Positions 1-10,968 of a stretch of 64,000 bases of DNA are shown here, one piece after another. This stretch comes from Clusia tigrina. Taxonomy: Eukaryota; Arthropoda; Insecta; Diptera; Clusiidae. The notes under the pieces were generated by a model, which was given only the letters and a program-made list of their open reading frames with translations, was not told the DNA's origin and made no database searches. Each line of letters opens with the position of its first letter. Positions within the stretch are counted from its first letter, which is position 1. The stretch is from positions 1,302,001 through 1,366,000 of the forward strand of contig CAKKTE020000605.1 in NCBI GenBank assembly GCA_920105625.2. The letters run 5' to 3'. Both the position numbers and the translations under genes were made by a program.

Positions 1-2
1 AT

Positions 3-1493
3 GACCGATCAATAGCATTCGCAAGCAGAGCGCTTAGCGACACGGAGAAGAGATACTCCACAATAGAAAAGGAATTTCTAGCCATAGTATGGGCTACCAA
101 GAATTTTAGGGCATATCTGCTAGGACGCCCATTCAAGATATACACTGATCACCAGCCGTTGAGAGGCATAGCCAATTTGAAAGACCAAACGTCTAGGCTA
201 GCCAGGTTCAGACATAAATTGTCTGAGTATTATTTTGAAATCATTTACAAACCTGGGAAAAAGAATCTGAATGCGGATGCACTCAGCAGAGTACCGCAGG
301 CACAGAAGGTATCAGTAGTGCAAACGAGGGCCAAAGCACGGTCAGATAAGGAGAAGACCGAGAGAATTCAAGGGGATAAAATTGATGCAACAGGAAATGT
401 TAGCAATGCGGGTGACGTTGCTAATGAACAAAGAGCCAGTAGTGTGGAATGGCTGAAGGATATAAAGGATATCCAGGCTGTGTTAAAGGGTTTCCATAGG
501 TGGACACCAGGGATTCTGGAAAACCCATGACAGAATTAGGCGAGTATACGGATGGAAAGGTATGCTCAAGGACATAAAAAAATATGTAAGAAGTTGCCCA
601 AAGTGCCAGGCCAACAAAAGTTCAAGGCTGACAAAGATGCCCATGGTGTTAACGGACACACCAAAGCAACCATTTGATAAGGTTCATATGGATATTGTAG
701 GTATTTTACCTGAGACTGTTTCGGGCAATAAATACATCTTGACGTTCCAAGACGATTTCTCAAAGTATATGGCGTGCGTGGCTATACCCGATGCTGAAGC
801 AAGTACGGTGGCCAAAGCATTCTTTGATAAAATTATAGCAAGATACAACATACCTAAGGTTTTGATAACCGACAATGGTTCAAATTTCGTATCAAAAAAA
901 TAAAATGTAAAATGCTGGGAATCAAGAAGTTGCACATAACACCATATCATCCACAGGCGAATGGCTCATTGGAACGTAGTCATCGACCTCTGGCCGAGTA
1001 CTTGCGCAGTTTTGCCAAAGAAGACGGCTCGAATTGGGATCAATGGTTAACCACTGCAATGCATGTACACAACAATACTGTGCATGTATCAACGAAGCAA
1101 ACTCCGTTTAGAACACTCTACGGGTTTGATTTCAACATGCCAGCGAATTTGAAGTGCAAATGTGCGCCTGTATACAATGCTGATGATCCCAATAAAGTAC
1201 AAAAATATCAGTTGCAGCGAGCGCACGAGTTGGTTAGAGAAAACCAGGAATGTGCAAAACGAGTGGCCAGGGAAGCCTATAACAAGGTACTAAACCCAGT
1301 AGTTTTTCATGTGGGTGATCAAGTACTAATGAAGAATCAGGCTAGGAGAAACAAATTCTCACCTGTGTGGATAGGTCCGTATGTAGTAGCAGAGATCCGA
1401 AGCCCAGTTACAACAGTCGTAACGATTAAGGGAAAAAATAAAAAGCTACATAATAATTTATTGAAATTATTCCACATTAGACCACACAAATAA
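3..1493 (+). pseudogene. Broken Gypsy pol: RNase H C-terminal part and integrase
   Basis: The frame from position 3 to 530 encodes the end of RNase H, including the TDHQPLRG motif, and the linker with the ADALSR motif. A 13-base-class deletion near 512, relative to the intact copy at 47080-47095, removes the first His of the integrase zinc-binding motif and shifts the frame. The second segment (562-903) carries CPKCQANK, the first catalytic Asp (HMDIVG) and the second (TDNGSN). A second deletion near 896-903 shifts the frame again, and 912-1493 carries the catalytic Glu (NGSLERSH) and the C-terminal domain. The last residues, FHIRPHK, match the end of the intact Pol. All parts of the catalytic triad remain, but in three frames. 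Confidence 0.9.
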
Positions 1494-2260
1494 AGACATG
1501 TGTTAGCAGTGTCTTAGAAGTGTAAACACAAAAATAACAACGTAAACAAGTACGTGTGTGTATCAAATAACACACACAGCTCCGATTTTCAAAGTCAAGA
1601 CCAGCAGAAGTGTGCAAATTAAACTCGAGCAAGTAAAGTTGACGTAATAAAAATGTGCTTATTATGCACTGTGGTCGAACGAAGCACAGTAGGGAAAAAT
1701 ATATTTTTTTAAAATATTCAATGATAAATATTGCACGTAATTTAAAAAATAAAATAAAATAATAAGACAGTCGTGGGTAAGTAATATAAAACTTAACTTC
1801 AAATATGTACATACATACATACGGCAGTGTATGCACTGAAATTCGATGCATGAGCGTTAACGCCAGGCAACGGAACTGCTGGTGAAGTAAGTATATATAC
1901 GAGTATGTATATATGTGTATAAGATAAAGAATGAATGTACGAATGTATATTTAAAGAAGTAATTATTCTAATTAGGAGGAATGGGTATGTGCGTATGTAT
2001 ATTTTTGCAGATACTCGTACATAGGTTTTTACTGTTTATTGATTAGGAAATTAGCGTATGGAAATTTGAAAAAATGTATAGTTAATTGGGGAAAATAACG
2101 TTAGTAATTAATTCTAGGTAATTTAAAGCGCCTTGAATGTATGTATGTAGCCATGTACGATCTAGGAAGAGACGATCGTTAATGGATATATACATATCAG
2201 GCTAGAAGTAAATTTAAATACAAATAATTGTATGCGATGAAAGATATAGTCATGCAATGG
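1494..2260 (+). other. Conserved non-coding block between pol and env of G1
   Basis: This stretch has no sustained reading frame, yet it matches 48094-48900 of the full-length copy closely with only small indels. It holds TATG/CATA-type microsatellites around 1805-1830 and 1890-1920. The block could be a long 3' leader or splice region for env, a regulatory region, or simply shared ancestry. A minus-strand ORF seen in both copies here is a by-product of the sequence similarity. Confidence 0.6.
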
Positions 2261-2682
2261 ACAAAGTTTTGACACAAATGGGATTATTTTTTATAATCTG
2301 ATTTTTTCGGAGGATCAATAATTTGGTTCGAAACTAGAATGAGTGATAACTCACGTATTGAAAAGAGCATGGAAAATTAGTCAAAGCGGAACTAATGCAC
2401 TATATGGCAATAATGAAACATAGTCCATTCCTCTTTTCCTCTGGGATGCGGGAGCAAATCCGAGAATGTAAGGGGAGAAGACGAGTGGACGGGGAATTGA
2501 ATGATATAGCATTCAATTGTAGATTTAGCAATTTATGAATATAAAAGGTCGGTCGATGATGGATGTTAATGTAAAATAGTGATAATGATAATGTAGCAAT
2601 AATATAACCATAATGATTATTTAAATATTTAGAGAAATAGAAATATTTATTAGTTAAGTTATTATAGCGATTACTACAGTAT

Positions 2683-3881
2683 ATGTGTAGGGCAGCTGTG
2701 TTCTTGGTAGCCTATTTGAGAATTCCAGCGAAATGCAGCGAAACCGCGGAAGTGCGGGTGGAACCCTTGGCAGAAACGGACCTGATTTTGGAATCCCTGG
2801 ATAATGTTTGGTTCTCGAACGACGAGTGGGTGGTGATATCGGAGTTTCGCGATGCTGACCTGGAGCCAGTACTGAAAAAACTAGAAGACTTGCAAGAGAA
2901 AACAACGGAGTTTTGCGAGTTAAGAGCAAAAACGGCAGGATCTGACGGAAGTAAGAGAGGGTGTGATATAACGGAAGCAGAATCGATAATAGCGAGGCTC
3001 AGACGAAACGAGCAAGCTATGTCATTTCGGGGTAGCAAAGAACGCGCAGCATGTTGACTCTGATCTTGTGGGTTGTGGTTCAGTGCTTTAATCTAATTAT
3101 TTGTCAATTAAGTGCTGAACGAGTTCCAAAATCTAACATTTTTGTAAATATTTCGGGACTCCGCGATACGCACAGACGAAAATTACCTCCACAAACGTGC
3201 TATTGAACATGATTTCTGCTATAGCATTATTATTGGGCAGAACGCCGAGCTGGATAAATACAGAGTATTGCATTTGGCTAAGAACGGGGAGGAGGATAAT
3301 GACCTGCTATTTGCATCCAACGAGTTGGAGTGTAACTCTCAAGGATCTGTAAATCAATTGGATATTGACACACAAGCCCTGACGAGTCAATGAGTCGGCG
3401 CATGCAGAATGACACCAGGCTCCCTTGTAGTTATTGCACGAGACAGGAAATTGCCAATGAACACACATTCAAATAAAGCAAACGGCTTTTCAGCGAATTG
3501 AACAATTTACTTATACAGAGCAATCATTTCTGCATCTCCGTTGAAGACGTCGCTAATGCTGATTACGTATTTTTGGTCTACTCTACGTTCACCCAGACAG
3601 CCACCTGCGAACCGTATACTCAGACTTTGAACGGCGGCACATTCTTACCAATGGAGTGTCGTTTTATCCGGAAACCATTCCGAGTAGTACATTTTTGATC
3701 GCACTCCTCGTTGGAAAAGGGAGGGATCGCCGCGATCGTAACGCTGGCAGTGATCGTTTATATTCTGCCAGTTAAGGATACCCACAACGAGAACCACACC
3801 AACGGCGCAGCACAACAACCATACCGACAGCGGCGATCGTCAACTGGACCAGCAGGTAGCGGAGGGAGCAATATAATGTAA
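2683..3881 (+). pseudogene. Decayed envelope (env) gene of Gypsy G1
   Basis: A 124-residue frame at 2683-3057 (Cys-containing, acidic, ending in a basic stretch before the break) is followed by shorter frames. One of these, at 3498-3698, has spaced cysteines like the membrane-proximal part of insect retroelement envelope glycoproteins. In a third frame, 3723-3881 encodes a hydrophobic segment of about 15 residues, then a hydrophilic tail and a stop. That is the layout of a type I membrane glycoprotein end. Several frameshifts and stops separate the pieces. The assignment as env rests on position (between pol and PPT), cysteine pattern and the terminal membrane segment, not on a database match. 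Confidence 0.6.
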
Positions 3882-3952
3882 GATTTTAGGTATAAATATC
3901 ATAGCGGAATATAAGATTTAAGTAAGAGAATGAAATGTATTGTACGCCAGTG

Positions 3953-4180
3953 AAAAAAGAGTCGATGATAGACCAAATATAAAAAGGGGAGAGTATATAA
4001 AAAAAAGAAAAAAAACATGATTCAAAAACAAAAAGAAAAAAAAAACATAAAGAAAAGGAAAAAGAAAAGAAAAAAACAAAAAGAAAAGAATATGAAAAAA
4101 AAGAAATAAAAAGAACCCAAGGTATAAAATAAGGCGAATTTAAAAGAAAAAGAAAGAAGAAAAATTATGTATTGATTTAA
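3953..4180 (+). repeat. A-rich tract upstream of the PPT
   Basis: This is a low-complexity stretch of A runs with interspersed G. The full-length copy has the same kind of tract at about 50370-50560. Lys-rich frames (and Phe-rich frames on the other strand) here come from composition only. Confidence 0.7.
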
Positions 4181-4254
4181 GAAAATGCACTGACTGTTTG
4201 AAGTGCAGAAATAAATGTAAATTTCCATTAGAAGTTAGTTGCGCTAACTTCTTT

Positions 4255-4271
4255 TAGAAAGAGGGGAGGGA
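4255..4271 (+). other. Polypurine tract of G1 copy A
   Basis: The purine run AGAAAGAGGGGAGGGA sits directly against the TGTTGTGAG start of the LTR, as needed for plus-strand priming. The same run precedes the 3' LTR of the full-length copy. Confidence 0.85.
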
Positions 4272-4787
4272 TGTTGTGAGTTAGGACCATACTACCTACG
4301 TGTAGTTTACTCACAGCACCGACTCCTAATAGATGCCACACTATGTTGAATTAGCATAAAATAAAATAGCTAAAACTGTGTTATAATAAGGCATACTTCT
4401 AGGGTTTAAGTATTTCAGGTTAATGTGATCTGTGCAACGTTATTATGTAAGCTTTTAGGGTGTTACAGTTCCGCAGTCGAGTCGACGAGGGCAGCGTAAT
4501 GCACCGTCGCCACTTTTGAAGTGGGTCAGTTGGCTTGACCAACTGACACCAATTAGCAGGTGCAGAACTGGAACACCAGAAAGGTCAGTTCACAGACTGA
4601 GATAAATGTTTATTGGTAAATAGTATATAAGAACTAGTATTTTTAAGAATAAAGCTCTCTTGTGTTTTGAAACCGAAAAGTGGTAGTGTTTAAATTCTAC
4701 GTTAGGGCTCTTGATTTTTCAGCCACTCGCCTGAAAACGGCGACAGGACGTCTCTCTCGCCGACAAGCAGACACGAGGACCCCAACA
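4272..4787 (+). repeat. 3' LTR of G1 copy A (516 bp)
   Basis: It starts TGTTGTGAG and ends CCCCAACA, the same termini as the 468-bp LTRs of the full-length copy. It contains TATATAAGAAC at about 4625 as a likely TATA element and AATAAAGCTC at about 4650 as a likely poly(A) signal. Its U3 differs from the other LTR by substitutions and extra sequence. Confidence 0.9.
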
Positions 4788-4791
4788 CAAG

Positions 4792-5990
4792 CGAAATTAA
4801 AAGAGCTTTCGAACAGAAGAAATACTGTTCAGCAATATTTCTAGACATTGCCCAAGCCTTCGATAAAGTCTGGGGCTAGTGCACAAGATTAAGAAGTTTC
4901 TGCAATACAACAGATACCAGAGTGCTGGAATCTTACTTAGCGAATTGGAAGTACAAAGTGAAATACAAGCAATTTGTAACCCCCGAATTTCAAATATTGG
5001 CTGGAGTACCACAAGGGAGTGTGCTTGGTCCTATTCTCTACCTAATATATACGTCTGACCTACCAATAAATAACAGCCTAGTTACTTCCACATTTGCTGA
5101 CCACACAGCTATTTTAAGTACCCATCAAAATCCGAATATCGCCTCTCGTGACCTAAACGAACACCTTAAAGATATAGAATTTGGCTGGCAAACTGACGTA
5201 TTAAAGTTAACGAGGCGAAATGTACACACATATCGTTCTCCCTCAGAACCAGCACCTGTCCAACTGTGTCACTAAATGACATAAAAATACCGCAAGCAGC
5301 AGAAGTAAAGTATTTAGGTATTTTCATCTTGACCGTAGATTAACTTGGAGGAAGCACATAGAAGCGAAAATAACTCAAATGAAACTAAAAGCTAAATCTA
5401 TGAACTGGTTAATCAACAAAAAATCAAAGATGCGCTTGGAAAACAAAGTCCTTCTTTTCAAAGATATAATAAAGCCCATATGGACATATGGGGGGCAACT
5501 TTGGGGTAGTGCGAGCGCCTCAAATCTAGAAGTTATCCAAAGGGCACAGTCGAAAATCCTAAGAAAAATTACCGGCGGACCATGGTTTGTCAAAATTAAA
5601 AACATTCACAATGATATACCACTAAAATAAGAAGAAATCATAGAATTAAGGCAGATATACCTGAATCGCCTGCAAAACCATCCGAACATACTTGCAAGAA
5701 GTCTACTCCAGCAGAATTCTGCTTCACGTCTAAAGAAACCATGTTTCTAAACTTATTTACAAACTAATCTGTAATATGTCTCTATATTCAATTTTGTTTC
5801 CCTCCGCTTTTTAAAGTTATAATTAATTAATATATATGAATACACTAGTAGAACCCAAATAGCTCCAAGCAATAGGCAAAGAGCATATTCTATACATTAG
5901 TTTTAAGATTTGACTACTTATTGTTAGTTTCTAATAGAGTAAGATACAATAAACAAATAAATGCTTTAATAAAAAAAAAAATTTTTTTTT
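4792..5990 (+). mobile_element. Jockey-like non-LTR retrotransposon fragment, dead
   Basis: The sequence begins abruptly after the LTR inside the reverse transcriptase domain. Recognisable parts are FLDIAQAFDKVW at about 4840-4870, GVPQGSVLGPILY in the 4922-5275 frame, the FAD catalytic box, and the post-RT block with WTYGGQLWGSA in the 5379-5630 frame. The catalytic box reads FADH where a second Asp is required, so the enzyme would be inactive. At least two frameshifts or stops split it. The 3' end is a short A run near 5970-5982 after AATAAA-like signals. It is related to the minus-strand fragment at 61140-62262. Confidence 0.85.
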
Positions 5991-7255
5991 TAAATTCTGT
6001 CAAAACCAACCAATTATTCAAAATACAAAAACAAACACGTTTCAATTATCTCTGAAATAGGTATTTTCGCTTCTCACCGCTTTCGAAAACAAATATTTAT
6101 GTTAATAATAAAATTAGCTGATTTAAACAATAAAAAATTTAGCCATTGTTAACAAATTTCAGGCGAAAAGAGATTTTAAGCCGATATATACATTTCGACT
6201 TCGGATCAGTTAATTGTTTTGACAAAAAGGCGAAGAGCTCGTGGTGGCCGAACTATCATTCATTTTCGAAGTTCAAACAGTCCTTCAATTTGTGAAACTT
6301 TACTGATAAATATGGAAAATAAGAAAATTGAGTAGATTCGCCACTACATCGAGGATAGGACAGACTTTTGTATGGAAAAAAGTTATCGAGTAAATGATAC
6401 TCTGCTGAAACAAGCGAGTTTTTCTATCCTCGATAGAAAGTGCTTCCAAACTGAAAGTTGCTTGAAAATCACCGAGATTAAAAATTACCCAAACAAATTT
6501 CAATGGGATTTTTTACTTTTCAGTTGATTAATTTTAAAGACAACAAAAATTAATGTTTAGAATTTTTTTTTTAATAATATTATTGTGTTGATTTAAATTA
6601 TATTCAAATGATGAGTTTGTATAAAAAATACAAACAAAGTAAATGTTTAAAAAAACAGTTGAAACAGTGCTGCCAATTATACCATTTATTCGAACAAATC
6701 GATACGAGCTCGATACAAGTTACGAATCGATTGCGCCTATTATATTAATAATAAATAAAATAATTAATAATAATTAATTTATATTAAAATGTGGTCCGAG
6801 GGCCCCATTAATACCCCTCTGCGTGCATATTTAACTTTGGTCAAGGACCAATGAAGCATATATAAACGAAACTTAAGACATTGGCGGTCATAAGGGAATT
6901 AAACCTTTTTACAGTATACCCCAAAAGAAAAATTTTCAAACTAGGTCAAAAATGCAACTAAACGAATTAAGTTAAGAATTAAGTGTTTTAAAGAAATAGG
7001 GCTAGTGTTTTTTTCTTTAATAATGACGGAAAAAACATTTTTAACTTTGTCTAATTAATTTGTTTACTTAAACGCAACTGCAATATTTCGACTTGTGGAT
7101 CTTGAGAGTTCATGGACAATGAGAAATTATCGACAAAATTATGTGTTTCCAGTTATTTTGAGAAGTTAAGTATATTGAGGATTTACGATGGCTAGAATTA
7201 AATTGGGTTAACTGTATTTTTACCACTACATACATCAATTTTAAAACATTCTCAT
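5991..7255. other. AT-rich spacer with one dispersed repeat
   Basis: I see no gene here. Positions 6336-6500 match 39595-39755 in inverted orientation, so they belong to an unnamed dispersed repeat. The rest is AT-rich with short homopolymers. Confidence 0.6.
6336..6500 (-). repeat. Unnamed dispersed repeat, copy 1
   Basis: The reverse complement resembles 39595-39755 over about 160 bp, including the CTATCGAGGATGG-like stretch and the TTTTCAAGCAA and TTGGAAGCACTTT blocks. Within this copy ATCGAGGATAGGA and a near-complement TCTATCCTCGAT form an imperfect inverted repeat. No protein domain is recognised, although the translations of both copies look alike because of the DNA similarity. Confidence 0.6.
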
Positions 7256-8172
7256 GCAGCGTACACATGAGTCAACCGTTGCTGCTAACAAGGCATGTTG
7301 CTTCGACGGTTGCCTCGTGTGAAGCTTAGTTGAAATTCGTGTTGCAGCAACCGTTGCCTGAAATATCAAAATATTTTGATATTTTTTGATGGTTGCCGCA
7401 AAGGTTGCCTCGTGTGTATTGCTGTTTACTGCTTTTACTTGCTTAGTTCTTTGTAAACAAGCGTGCTGAGCAGTTGTTTATGCTTTTCGCGGAGTGAAGC
7501 AAAATATGAAAACAGTGAATTTTGAAGAAAACATAAATGGCAACTGAAAACAAATTAAAATTGGTAAAATTTTATCATGCTATTTTTCGAAAGTTTCTTC
7601 GTCCATCGTCATATAATCTCATAAGTCTTTTAGGTCATTTTCTTTTAATTCCTTCAACAATATATAATTTGAAGATTCTTTCTTTAAAAGCCAATTTTTT
7701 AACTATTATTATTGACAGGCTAAAAGAACACCGCGACCTAAAAGATCTATTGTGCAGCCTCGTACCCAACTAAAACAGTCCTAGACTGTTTATAAATCTC
7801 GTAACTGCTGTGGGCTTAATTTTAACTATGTGATTTGGAGATATGAACCCACTGCCTAGGTACTTATGTCTGCGTCTTGCCACCGCTGGGCAAGTGCATA
7901 GAATTTTTTAACTACATTCTTCTTTTCTTTTTTTGTTACACCTCCTCTTCCTCATATTTATAAAGCACTCTGTCAAAAACAATAATTGCATAATAATTCC
8001 CTTAGTACGTCACTCATTTCGAAAATTTGCCTATCTTCCGCTTAGGTCCGTTTGATTACACAATACACACAGTAATGAAGTTGCTACAACGGTTGCCCCG
8101 TGTGTATTGAATAAGAAAAACTGGTTGCATGAATACGTTGGTTCGACAACTGCCTCGTGTGTTTGCAGCATC
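7256..8172. mobile_element. Possible DNA transposon with repeated CGTGTG subterminal motifs
   Basis: The motif GGTTGCCTCGTGTG or a close variant occurs at about 7308, 7402, 8093 and 8148, and once inverted at about 7265-7282. The outer ends, TGCAGCGTACACATGAG on the left and the complement of CTCGTGTGTTTGCAGCA on the right, form an imperfect terminal inverted repeat. An open frame starts with an ATG at 7537 and is interrupted after about 55 codons by the non-LTR insertion at 7706. I do not recognise the encoded protein. Boundaries are approximate, and no TSD was established. Confidence 0.45.
7706..7901 (-). mobile_element. 5'-truncated I/LOA-like non-LTR 3' end, 13-bp TSD
   Basis: This is a 196-bp copy of the same 3' end that terminates the longer element at 57604-59140, about 95% identical by eye. 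Read on the minus strand it ends in CCTGTCAATAATAA, a short TAA-type tail like those of I-related elements. It is flanked by the 13-bp direct repeat AATTTTTTAACTA at 7693-7705 and 7902-7914, which shows target-primed insertion of a severely 5'-truncated copy. Confidence 0.9.
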
Positions 8173-9795
8173 AAACTAGCAGAACTCACCAAAATAAATT
8201 CATATCAAATGTCTATTCTATTTGTTCTTTGCCAACGTGAATTTACTTGCATGGTGGCTGCAAGGTGAATTTCATACCCCCGGAATTGTCAAATATAAGC
8301 GATTAAATTATATTCCAAATAAACGAAATTGAGAGGAATGGAGAAATGCATAATAGCTGCTTAAAGTGGTGCACAATTTATATAACATATATTTAATAGT
8401 TAAATAGACTCATAATTTCTTCATAATATTCAAACTTTACAAAAATAACAATTAAAAAACTCTTATTTACTCAAATCAAAACTCTATTTTCAATTGTTTG
8501 CATATTTGTTTTGGTCGCATTTTTCTATAAATTAAATTTAGACAGCAACTGAGGGAAAATTGGTTTAAAAAAATTTCTTCTTCCAGCCACCATGAAAATA
8601 AATTTAACTTGGTTATTTGCTATACAACTAAACGAAGAAAAAATCGTAAGAAGAACAAATTTTTGGAACCAGTTTGCATTAGAGAACTGTCAAAAACAAA
8701 TGTGTAGAAAAATTCCATGAAAATAAAAATGCATACAACTGCATAACTGTTTAATTATGTGCATACAACTGTATAAATATGTGTGTGATATGGAAATACT
8801 TTCAATACTTTTTTAATGTACTAAGAATATATCTATGTACTCTTAGAGTTAAAAACCTCCCATAGAGGTCGCTTTCCTCTCGCTCTTTATGTAAAAAAAA
8901 AACAGTGGTCGTGAATTTAGGTAAAAGCTGCAGATAGCCAAACAATGAAGGAAAAATTGTAAAGCTGCAGTTTGTTATTTTTGTATATTAGGAAAAAAAA
9001 TTAAATTCCAATCATATTGGGTTTGTCCACTGTGTATGAGCCACGCTCTATGGGCACTATCCAGTCATAGTTTTGAGTGCAGAAAAAGATTGATAATTTA
9101 GTGAGCCTTTCTGTGAAAATAATTCGATGAACAAAATATTGATATCGGCTGAAATTTTTTGTTTTTGAAAATATTTAATTTATTATGAAGTGAAAGGAAA
9201 GAAGCAAAAATGCTTCAGGTTCGCATGGATTCCCTTACACCAATTTCTTCGTACTCGTAGCAGAGGTTCGTACTCGCAGCTTTCTACATTGGATTATCTG
9301 ATAGAGCTGATTATATAAGTGAAGGTGGCGGAGACACACAAATAAATCGGTTGTCCAACACTAGAATGAATCTGAATACATGCTTGGATGTGAGCGGAGT
9401 ACTCAGAATAGGTCGAACGACAACAACAGAAATACACGGTCAGAGAGAGAGAGAGTATAGATTGACATTGGGAAAACTACCGCTCATCCCCACGTATGGG
9501 GACAAGTTGCGAACAACGAAATCGAGTGATAGCATATTTATTAAGAATTTTGCAATAAAGCGAGTAAGATCGCAATCAAATTAAAAGCATATTAATTAAT
9601 TTATACGTAGGTCGGTCTGTATTTCCAATTCTTGTAAACAACATAGCCTAGAAAGACAAAGAGGGTTTGTGCTCAAATTCTAAATCAGGTTGTTCCTGTA
9701 TAGTTTTTGGAGTGGTTCGGATAAAAACCACCCTTAAACAACTTATATTGAGAGCAAAAACAGTATTTGCATGCAATACCCTGTTTCCTTGTAAA
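8173..9795. other. AT-rich spacer, nothing recognised
   Basis: No protein domain, RNA gene or terminal repeats could be recognised. A 77-codon frame at 9351-9584 has no features I can name and contains a GA microsatellite, so I do not call it a gene. Confidence 0.5.
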
Positions 9796-10013
9796 GCAAA
9801 CCTTAGGCGGTCAATCGATTGAAGGGAAATCTCGTGTATGTGTATTTCACGGTTGTCCTTACACTCTGCAATGCGTTGACGTCAAATTTTAGTTTGCTTC
9901 ACGTTGTTGCGGTGAACACATATATCATGAGTGATACGGATGATTGTGTTGCATATATTGCCTTGGTATTAGCAGTCCAAAAAAAATTAAAAATAAGGAT
10001 AATCGCATGTGCT
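9796..10013 (+). mobile_element. Left end of a Harbinger-like DNA transposon, interrupted by LTR X
   Basis: The first roughly 210 bp match the reverse complement of the right half of the MITE at 26578-27061, starting with the terminal repeat CCTTAGGCGGTCAATCG. A short frame from an ATG at about 9926 begins MSDTDDC. It looks like the start of a transposon protein, but it is cut when the solo LTR begins at 10014. This copy is therefore the pre-insertion target of LTR X. Confidence 0.65.
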
Positions 10014-10916
10014 TGTTACGATCAGCTGGCTGCTACCTTATTTGGTGCATCAAATGACTGTTCGGTTTAGTGTCTGCATACTCCGGTTGGTGCTCTCGCT
10101 CTAAATATGAGTATATATATACTCATGGTTGGTTGACCCACAAAGCACATCTGTTGCCAGGGGGTATGCTTAGTGGGTGGGACAGAGACGGACGGACAGG
10201 TTGTGGATAGGATAGTGAAAAGTAGGGTGTCAGAGGGAGAGAGCTGCGAGTTGAAGTAGTGGAGGAGACTGATTTTGGAAGTCAGTGAGTAATGCGGTAA
10301 ATTTTTAGAAGAGAATCAGATTCTGCATGGCAAGAAGGAAAGTAAAATTCACGGTCGTTGTCGTTCGATCCGTCTATCTTCATCTATCAAGTGCAATTTT
10401 TTCGTGAGAATTCCTGTGCTATTGTCGTGTTGAAAACGCGGGAATACGATATTTTAATAAATGAAGTATATATAATTATTAAATTAAAAAGAAATGGTAT
10501 TGAAGTTGTTTAATGCTGCGTAAAAAAAGTGTTTCGATTTCCTTTCATTGTCGTCGAATTAGAAAAGTAAAAAGTGGCTTCGACTTTGTATAAAAACTGT
10601 AGTAGAAGGTGAATTACATATAGTCATCAATATTTCAAATTCTTTCCGATTATAATTGAAGTAAATGGATACGGATCGACCGCTGAAGACCAGACTCCTC
10701 CTACCCAGAGCGGCAAAACTAAAGATAAGTTCAGCGTATTAAGATAAGTTCCTACATATAAGTATGAGTAGAATGTATAAATTAAATTAAAGCGTGAGTG
10801 TAATACGGTCTCAACCGAGCGTGACGGTAGCGCGCTCGGTAAGAATAGCCTACACTGGTTGAGGGAGCTCCTAAGGGTAGTAGAGGTAGAACGAAAGCGG
10901 AGTTTGAGTTAGTCCT
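10014..10916 (+). repeat. Solo LTR X copy 1, left segment
   Basis: It starts TGTTACGATCAGC and is the left part of a solo LTR whose right part is 17932-18257. The first 100 bp match 27338-27437, and 10762-10916 matches 38246-38395 of copy 2. The direct repeat TGCT at 10010-10013 and 18258-18261 flanks the complete LTR, a 4-bp TSD typical of Gypsy insertions. The LTR is interrupted by BEL-1 at 10917. No internal element sequence remains. Orientation is arbitrary. Confidence 0.8.
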
Positions 10917-10968
10917 TGTATCTATACCGATTAGTTGGTTTACTAATCGGTTGCCGATTCCATGGGTG
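10917..10968 (-). repeat. BEL-1 3' LTR remnant (about 52 bp)
   Basis: TGTATCTATACCGATTAG and the following bases match the tip of the 5' LTR at 17430-17481. The remaining roughly 450 bp of LTR and the polypurine tract are missing, and env sequence follows directly, so a deletion removed them. Confidence 0.8.

Larger units (their letters stand above)
1..4787 (+). mobile_element. Gypsy LTR retrotransposon G1, 3' part of an older copy
   Basis: This is the 3' portion of an element of the same family as the full-length copy at 40860-51193. It enters the window inside the RNase H domain of pol and runs through integrase, a post-pol non-coding block, an env remnant, an A-rich tract, a polypurine tract and the 3' LTR. 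By eye the pol part is about 96-97% identical to 46582-48093, while the LTR is only about 75-80% identical. The coding part is broken by two indels, so this copy cannot encode a full Pol. The 5' LTR lies outside the window, so no TSD can be read. Confidence 0.9.

Noticed and set aside
1477..1851. Minus-strand ORF also seen at 48219-48449
   Set aside because: Shared only because the two Gypsy copies share DNA here. The frame is not maintained at full length in both.
4022..4228. Phe-rich minus-strand and Lys-rich plus-strand frames near 4.1 kb and 50.4 kb
   Set aside because: They come from A-rich low-complexity DNA upstream of the PPT.
9351..9584. 77-codon ORF
   Set aside because: No domain, no neighbours, and includes a GA microsatellite.
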